Source: Desulfurivibrio alkaliphilus AHT 2
GTDB lineage: Bacteria > Desulfobacterota > Desulfobulbia > Desulfobulbales > Desulfurivibrionaceae
Reading direction: 5' to 3'
Length of the DNA stretch: 64,000 bases
Assembly: GCF_000092205.1 (NCBI RefSeq)
Contig: NC_014216.1
Location: 2,733,742-2,797,741 of the forward strand
Positions 60,553 through 64,000 of the stretch are shown here, in pieces. A program made the position numbers and the translations under genes. The first letter of the stretch is position 1; each line of letters opens with the position of its first letter. The notes beneath the pieces are model-generated. The model saw only the letters and a program-made list of their open reading frames with translations. It made no database searches and was not told the origin of the DNA.

Positions 60553-63500
60553 CTATTCGTTTACCAGATCTTCGTGGACTCTTTTGGCCTGTAGGGCGAA
60601 GGCCTCCAGGCGGGCTTCGATGATTTGGGGGAAGGCGTTGCCGTCGGTTTCCAAGGCCAGGAAGGGCAACTTGCGCTCTTTTTGCAGCAGAGCCGGGATA
60701 TGCCGGTGGCCTTCCGCCTCCCAGACCTGCCGCTTTTCGCCGCTGGTGAACTTTTCATTGAGGATCGACTCCGCCAGCCGGGTGGGCATGCAGCCGAACG
60801 GCCCGATGGAGATGATGCCGCAGGAGGGGTGCAGGATCTCGTGCAGGGCCGCACCCACAGTCAGGATCGCTTCGCCGGCAAGCTCGGGGGCGATGTGGCG
60901 GCGGCCGGCGGCAATCAGCGGTTCCACCTCCACCTTTTCCTCGTAGTGAAAGAGCCCGCAGGGGGCCATGAGCTTGCGGATCTTGGCGTCGAAGTAGCGC
61001 TTGACCCAGTAGCGGGTCCACCAGGGGAAATCCGGTTTGCCCTCGATGCGGTTTTTCACCAGCCAGTCGCAATACTTGATCCATTCCGATACCTGCGAGG
61101 TGCGAACGATAAAGCCTTCCGCCGCCAGCCGCTCGATCAGGCGCTGCAGCGAGATGGGGTCGTGGCGCACGTAAATCTCGCCCACCAAAGAAAGCTTGGG
61201 GATCTGTCCGTGCGGGGTGTGCAGCTCGATTTTGCCCAGCTCCCGGGCCGTGGCTTTAAGCTGCCGGGCGATGGTGGCCCAGCCGCTGGCGATAACCTGT
61301 TCCAGCTTTTGCTGCTCCTGCCAGAAGATCGCCTCCGCCGCTTCCTTGTCTTTGGCGCCAGCCTGGATGGTGGACCAGATCTCGTTGAGCAGGTCACCGA
61401 TGATGATGGCCCGCCAGGCCGCCAGGGTGAACTTGTTGCCCAGGCCGCCATAGCTATTGGTGGAGGTCAGCGACATCACCGCCGCGTCGGGAATCTGGTG
61501 GCGGACGATGGTGCGGTGGGAGAAGACGTGGTACTGGCCAAAGCGGCAGGGGCCTTCGGTGGTGGCCATGAAGTAGGCGGTGATTTCACCTTCGGGCCGC
61601 TTCTGCTGCAGGTATTGCAGCATGGTGCCGACGGTGGTCTGCAGGGGCAGGCATTCCTTGCAGGAGGAGTTGCCCCGGCCCAGTTTCAGGGCCTCTTCGT
61701 CGGCCGGCGGCAGGGCCTCGGCCCTGATTCCGCGCCGCCCGAAGGCCGCCGCCACCAGGCTGGTGCCGAATGGCCCCATGGCCGGCACCAGCACCTTGAC
61801 CCGGGGGTCGGTCATGGGCACCCAGGAGCCGTCGGCCAGCCGGATGCCCAGCTCATCACCGCGCATTTCGGTCACCGCCGGCTTGAACTCCTTGCTTTGC
61901 GGGGTCGGGCCGCTGACCGTCGGGCCGGGGTCGACTTGCGGGGCCGGCTGCTCCGGTTGCGTTGGCTGCTCCGCTTCCGCCGCGTCGGCGTTGTTGGTTT
62001 GTATCTGTCGGTAGTAGCGGACAATATCCAGAAAAGCCTCGATCCTGGTTTCCAGCCCGGCGTCGGCGGTATGGCTGTCCAGCTCCAGGGTGAGCGAAGG
62101 CTTGCTGCCCATCATGTCCCGGAAGTAGGTGAGCAGGAAGGAGTCCGGTCCGCAGGAGAAGTTGGTGATATAGGTGCCGTACAACTGGGGGTGGTTTTTC
62201 ACCAGCCGGGCCGCCTTCATGATCATCCGGCCCATGGCCCAGTACATGTTCATGTCGGCACTCAGCGGTTCGTCTTCAAAGGGCAGCATGTCGATTGGGA
62301 TAATCCGGATGCCCCGGGAGGCGAACTTGGCGGGAATGCCCTTGTTGGCCTCCCGCACCAGGCTGTTGTAGGGCCGGCCGAAGAGCACCACCGCCGTGCT
62401 TTCCGGGTCCCGCTCCAGTTCGGCCAGGGCTTGGCGACCCATCTCCTTGAGATCGTTGCGGAAAGACTCCTGGTCGGCGATGGCCGCCTTTAGCGCCGCT
62501 TCGGCCCGCCTGGGGTCGGCCCCCAGTTGCCGGGCCAGGTCCTGGAAAACCGTCAGGTTGGCGGCAAAGCCCTGGCTGAAATCAAACACCGGGGTTAGAA
62601 TCGGCCGTTGCTCCGCGGCGGGGAAGGTGGCCCGCAGGTAATAGGGTTCCCCCTGCACAAAGGGGCAGATGCAGGAGGTGGTGGCGTCGTCGGTTACTTT
62701 TACTGCCCGGATATGGGGCAAAAACAGGTAGTCAGGCTTTTTGTCCAACAGGTCGGCAAAAAGGCCGTGCGCCAGTTCCACTGGGTAGCAGAAAGGGGCG
62801 TTGCGCTTGTCCACCCCGTTGGGGTCGAGCTTTTCCGAGAGCACCGGCTTGAAGCCCAGCTCCTGGAAGAAACGGTTAAAGAGCGGGAAGAAGGTGTTGA
62901 TCAAAAACGAGCGGTTAATGCCCACCGTTTTTTGTTCGGCCGGCGGTGAACCCGCGTCAACCGGGGCGCGGAACCCCTGGTCAACCTCGGGGGTTGTGGC
63001 TTGGGGCGCATCCCGGAATGCCCGGCGTTCCCGTTGCACCACCAGGTCCAGACCGCTGCTTTCCACCTTGCGGCGATGGATGATGTTGTCGTAGCGGTTG
63101 CAGATGCCGCCGAAGGGGTAGCTTTTGCCGTTGATGATGATCCGGGAGATCTCGCAGCCCCGGTCGCAGTCCTTGCCGCCGCCGCACTTGAAGGGCTGGC
63201 CGTATTCCACCTCCCGCACCGCCAACTCGTTAAGATCGAAGCGGTCGGGTTCCAGCAGGCCCTGTTCCAGGCGGCGTTCCGCCTCCAGGGCTACCCCGAA
63301 GGCGCCCATCAGGCCAGGGTCCGGGGGTACCACCATCTCCTTGCCGGTGAGCGCCGCCATGGCCGCTGGTACCGCCTCGTTGTAGCAGACCCCGCCCTGG
63401 ATGAAAACCTTGCGGCCCACCGGGCGGTTGCCCTTGACCCGGTTGGTGTAGTTCATGCAAATGGAATAAACCAGCCCGGCCACGATATCCTCCAGTGGAA

Positions 63501-64000
63501 CCCCTTCCTGGGCCGCGCTTTTGATGTCCGAGCCGATGAAGGCGGCACACTGGTCATTGAAGTTGGGCGGGCTGGTGGCGCGGTAGGCGGTTTCCCCGAT
63601 CTCGGTTACCCCGATGCCCAGGCTCTCCTTGGCCGCCTCTTCGAGAAAGGAGCCGGTGCCGGCGCTGCAGGCCTCGTTCATGGCGTAGTCCGAGGGCACC
63701 CCGTTGGTGATGTAGGTGTACTTGGCATCCTGGCCGCCGATTTCAAAAATGGTGTCTACCTCCGGGTCGAAATGCACGGCGGCGGTGGCGTGGGCGATGA
63801 TCTCGTTGATTACCCCTTCGCTCAAGGCGTGCAGGCCGGCGATCTGGCGACCGGAACCGGTTACCCCCAAAGCCTCGATGATGATCGAGCGGCTCAACTC
63901 CGGGCCCAGTTGCTGGGCCAGCGAGGCGTACACCCGGCGGGAGGCGCCCACCGGGTCGCCGTCGGTGCGCAAGTAATCGGCGGCGATGATGGCTTTGTCG
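60553..64000 (-). CDS. Large BadF/DUF2229 acyl-CoA dehydratase activase-like protein (partial)
   Basis: At least 1148 residues; the N-terminus lies beyond base 64000. The visible start is the second half of a BadF/BcrA-type ATPase domain (GVTGSGRQIAGLH, then EIGGQDAKYTYI and CSAGTGSFLEEAAKES). A CGGGKDCDRGCEI cysteine cluster, a DUF2229-type region with PFCYPVELAHG, and a Pro/Gln-rich linker near 690-720 follow, then a further activase-like domain. In 2-hydroxyacyl-CoA systems activases use ATP to inject an electron. Fused two-part forms of about 1400 residues occur in deltaproteobacteria; their substrate is unknown. Confidence 0.85.
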   Translation of the reverse strand, partial: DKAIIAADYLRTDGDPVGASRRVYASLAQQLGPELSRSIIIEALGVTGSGRQIAGLHALSEGVINEIIAHATAAVHFDPEVDTIFEIGGQDAKYTYITNGVPSDYAMNEACSAGTGSFLEEAAKESLGIGVTEIGETAYRATSPPNFNDQCAAFIGSDIKSAAQEGVPLEDIVAGLVYSICMNYTNRVKGNRPVGRKVFIQGGVCYNEAVPAAMAALTGKEMVVPPDPGLMGAFGVALEAERRLEQGLLEPDRFDLNELAVREVEYGQPFKCGGGKDCDRGCEISRIIINGKSYPFGGICNRYDNIIHRRKVESSGLDLVVQRERRAFRDAPQATTPEVDQGFRAPVDAGSPPAEQKTVGINRSFLINTFFPLFNRFFQELGFKPVLSEKLDPNGVDKRNAPFCYPVELAHGLFADLLDKKPDYLFLPHIRAVKVTDDATTSCICPFVQGEPYYLRATFPAAEQRPILTPVFDFSQGFAANLTVFQDLARQLGADPRRAEAALKAAIADQESFRNDLKEMGRQALAELERDPESTAVVLFGRPYNSLVREANKGIPAKFASRGIRIIPIDMLPFEDEPLSADMNMYWAMGRMIMKAARLVKNHPQLYGTYITNFSCGPDSFLLTYFRDMMGSKPSLTLELDSHTADAGLETRIEAFLDIVRYYRQIQTNNADAAEAEQPTQPEQPAPQVDPGPTVSGPTPQSKEFKPAVTEMRGDELGIRLADGSWVPMTDPRVKVLVPAMGPFGTSLVAAAFGRRGIRAEALPPADEEALKLGRGNSSCKECLPLQTTVGTMLQYLQQKRPEGEITAYFMATTEGPCRFGQYHVFSHRTIVRHQIPDAAVMSLTSTNSYGGLGNKFTLAAWRAIIIGDLLNEIWSTIQAGAKDKEAAEAIFWQEQQKLEQVIASGWATIARQLKATARELGKIELHTPHGQIPKLSLVGEIYVRHDPISLQRLIERLAAEGFIVRTSQVSEWIKYCDWLVKNRIEGKPDFPWWTRYWVKRYFDAKIRKLMAPCGLFHYEEKVEVEPLIAAGRRHIAPELAGEAILTVGAALHEILHPSCGIISIGPFGCMPTRLAESILNEKFTSGEKRQVWEAEGHRHIPALLQKERKLPFLALETDGNAFPQIIEARLEAFALQAKRVHEDLVNE

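Overview
The window reads as a chromosomal segment of a GC-rich, motile, Gram-negative anaerobe. Flagellar rod and ring genes with sigma-54 promoters, a group-2-like Mrp cation/proton antiporter, a five-heme cytochrome with an in-frame UGA, a BadF/DUF2229 activase and a paired MinD/J-domain-HTH module together suggest a deltaproteobacterium of the Desulfobulbales type, perhaps Desulfurivibrio-like. That placement is inference from gene content; no 16S gene is present.

Layout. 1-6677: flagellar genes on the minus strand (flgF-flgG-flgA-flgH, then flgI-flgJ-flgN-flgK, the last cut by the window edge) and a small FlhB-like protein. 6865-15187: sfsA, then an eight-gene Mrp-type antiporter operon on the minus strand. 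15474-20511: a heme-sensor/PAS/GAF/HD-GYP protein, an intact IS4-type element with direct repeats, and a cysteine synthase gene that has lost its middle. 20634-30187: housekeeping genes (queC, nagZ, an HPF-like gene, nadA, a cysteine desulfurase, glmS, a GDP-mannose pyrophosphorylase, mltA). 30273-34247: tRNA-Leu(CAA) with a strong terminator, a stomatin/NfeD pair and metY. 34543-50640: a complete MSHA-type pilus locus (minor pilins, a large pilus-tip-like protein, MshM, a PilM-PilN fusion, MshJ, K, L, E, G, A) whose major pilin gene mshA is split by an 1846-bp insertion sequence. 51219-54080: a MinD-like ATPase / J-domain-HTH / HD-GYP operon. 54302-58808: a hybrid kinase and response regulator, a ferredoxin, a MOSC protein and moaA. 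59249-64000: a probable selenocysteine-containing ExtKL-like cytochrome and a giant activase that runs off the edge.

The most unusual signal is not a gene. A roughly 110-bp hairpin repeat (called Rep1 here) occurs as five full copies, one half copy and one miniature. Its core is conserved, but its outer arms differ between copies while staying complementary to each other. Five copies lie within a few bases of a stop codon, and one sits in frame inside an antiporter subunit gene. A second repeat (Rep2, with 25-bp inverted repeats) lies beside Rep1 at two loci, and a third (Rep3) abuts one Rep1 copy. I see no CRISPR array, rRNA, prophage or replication origin.
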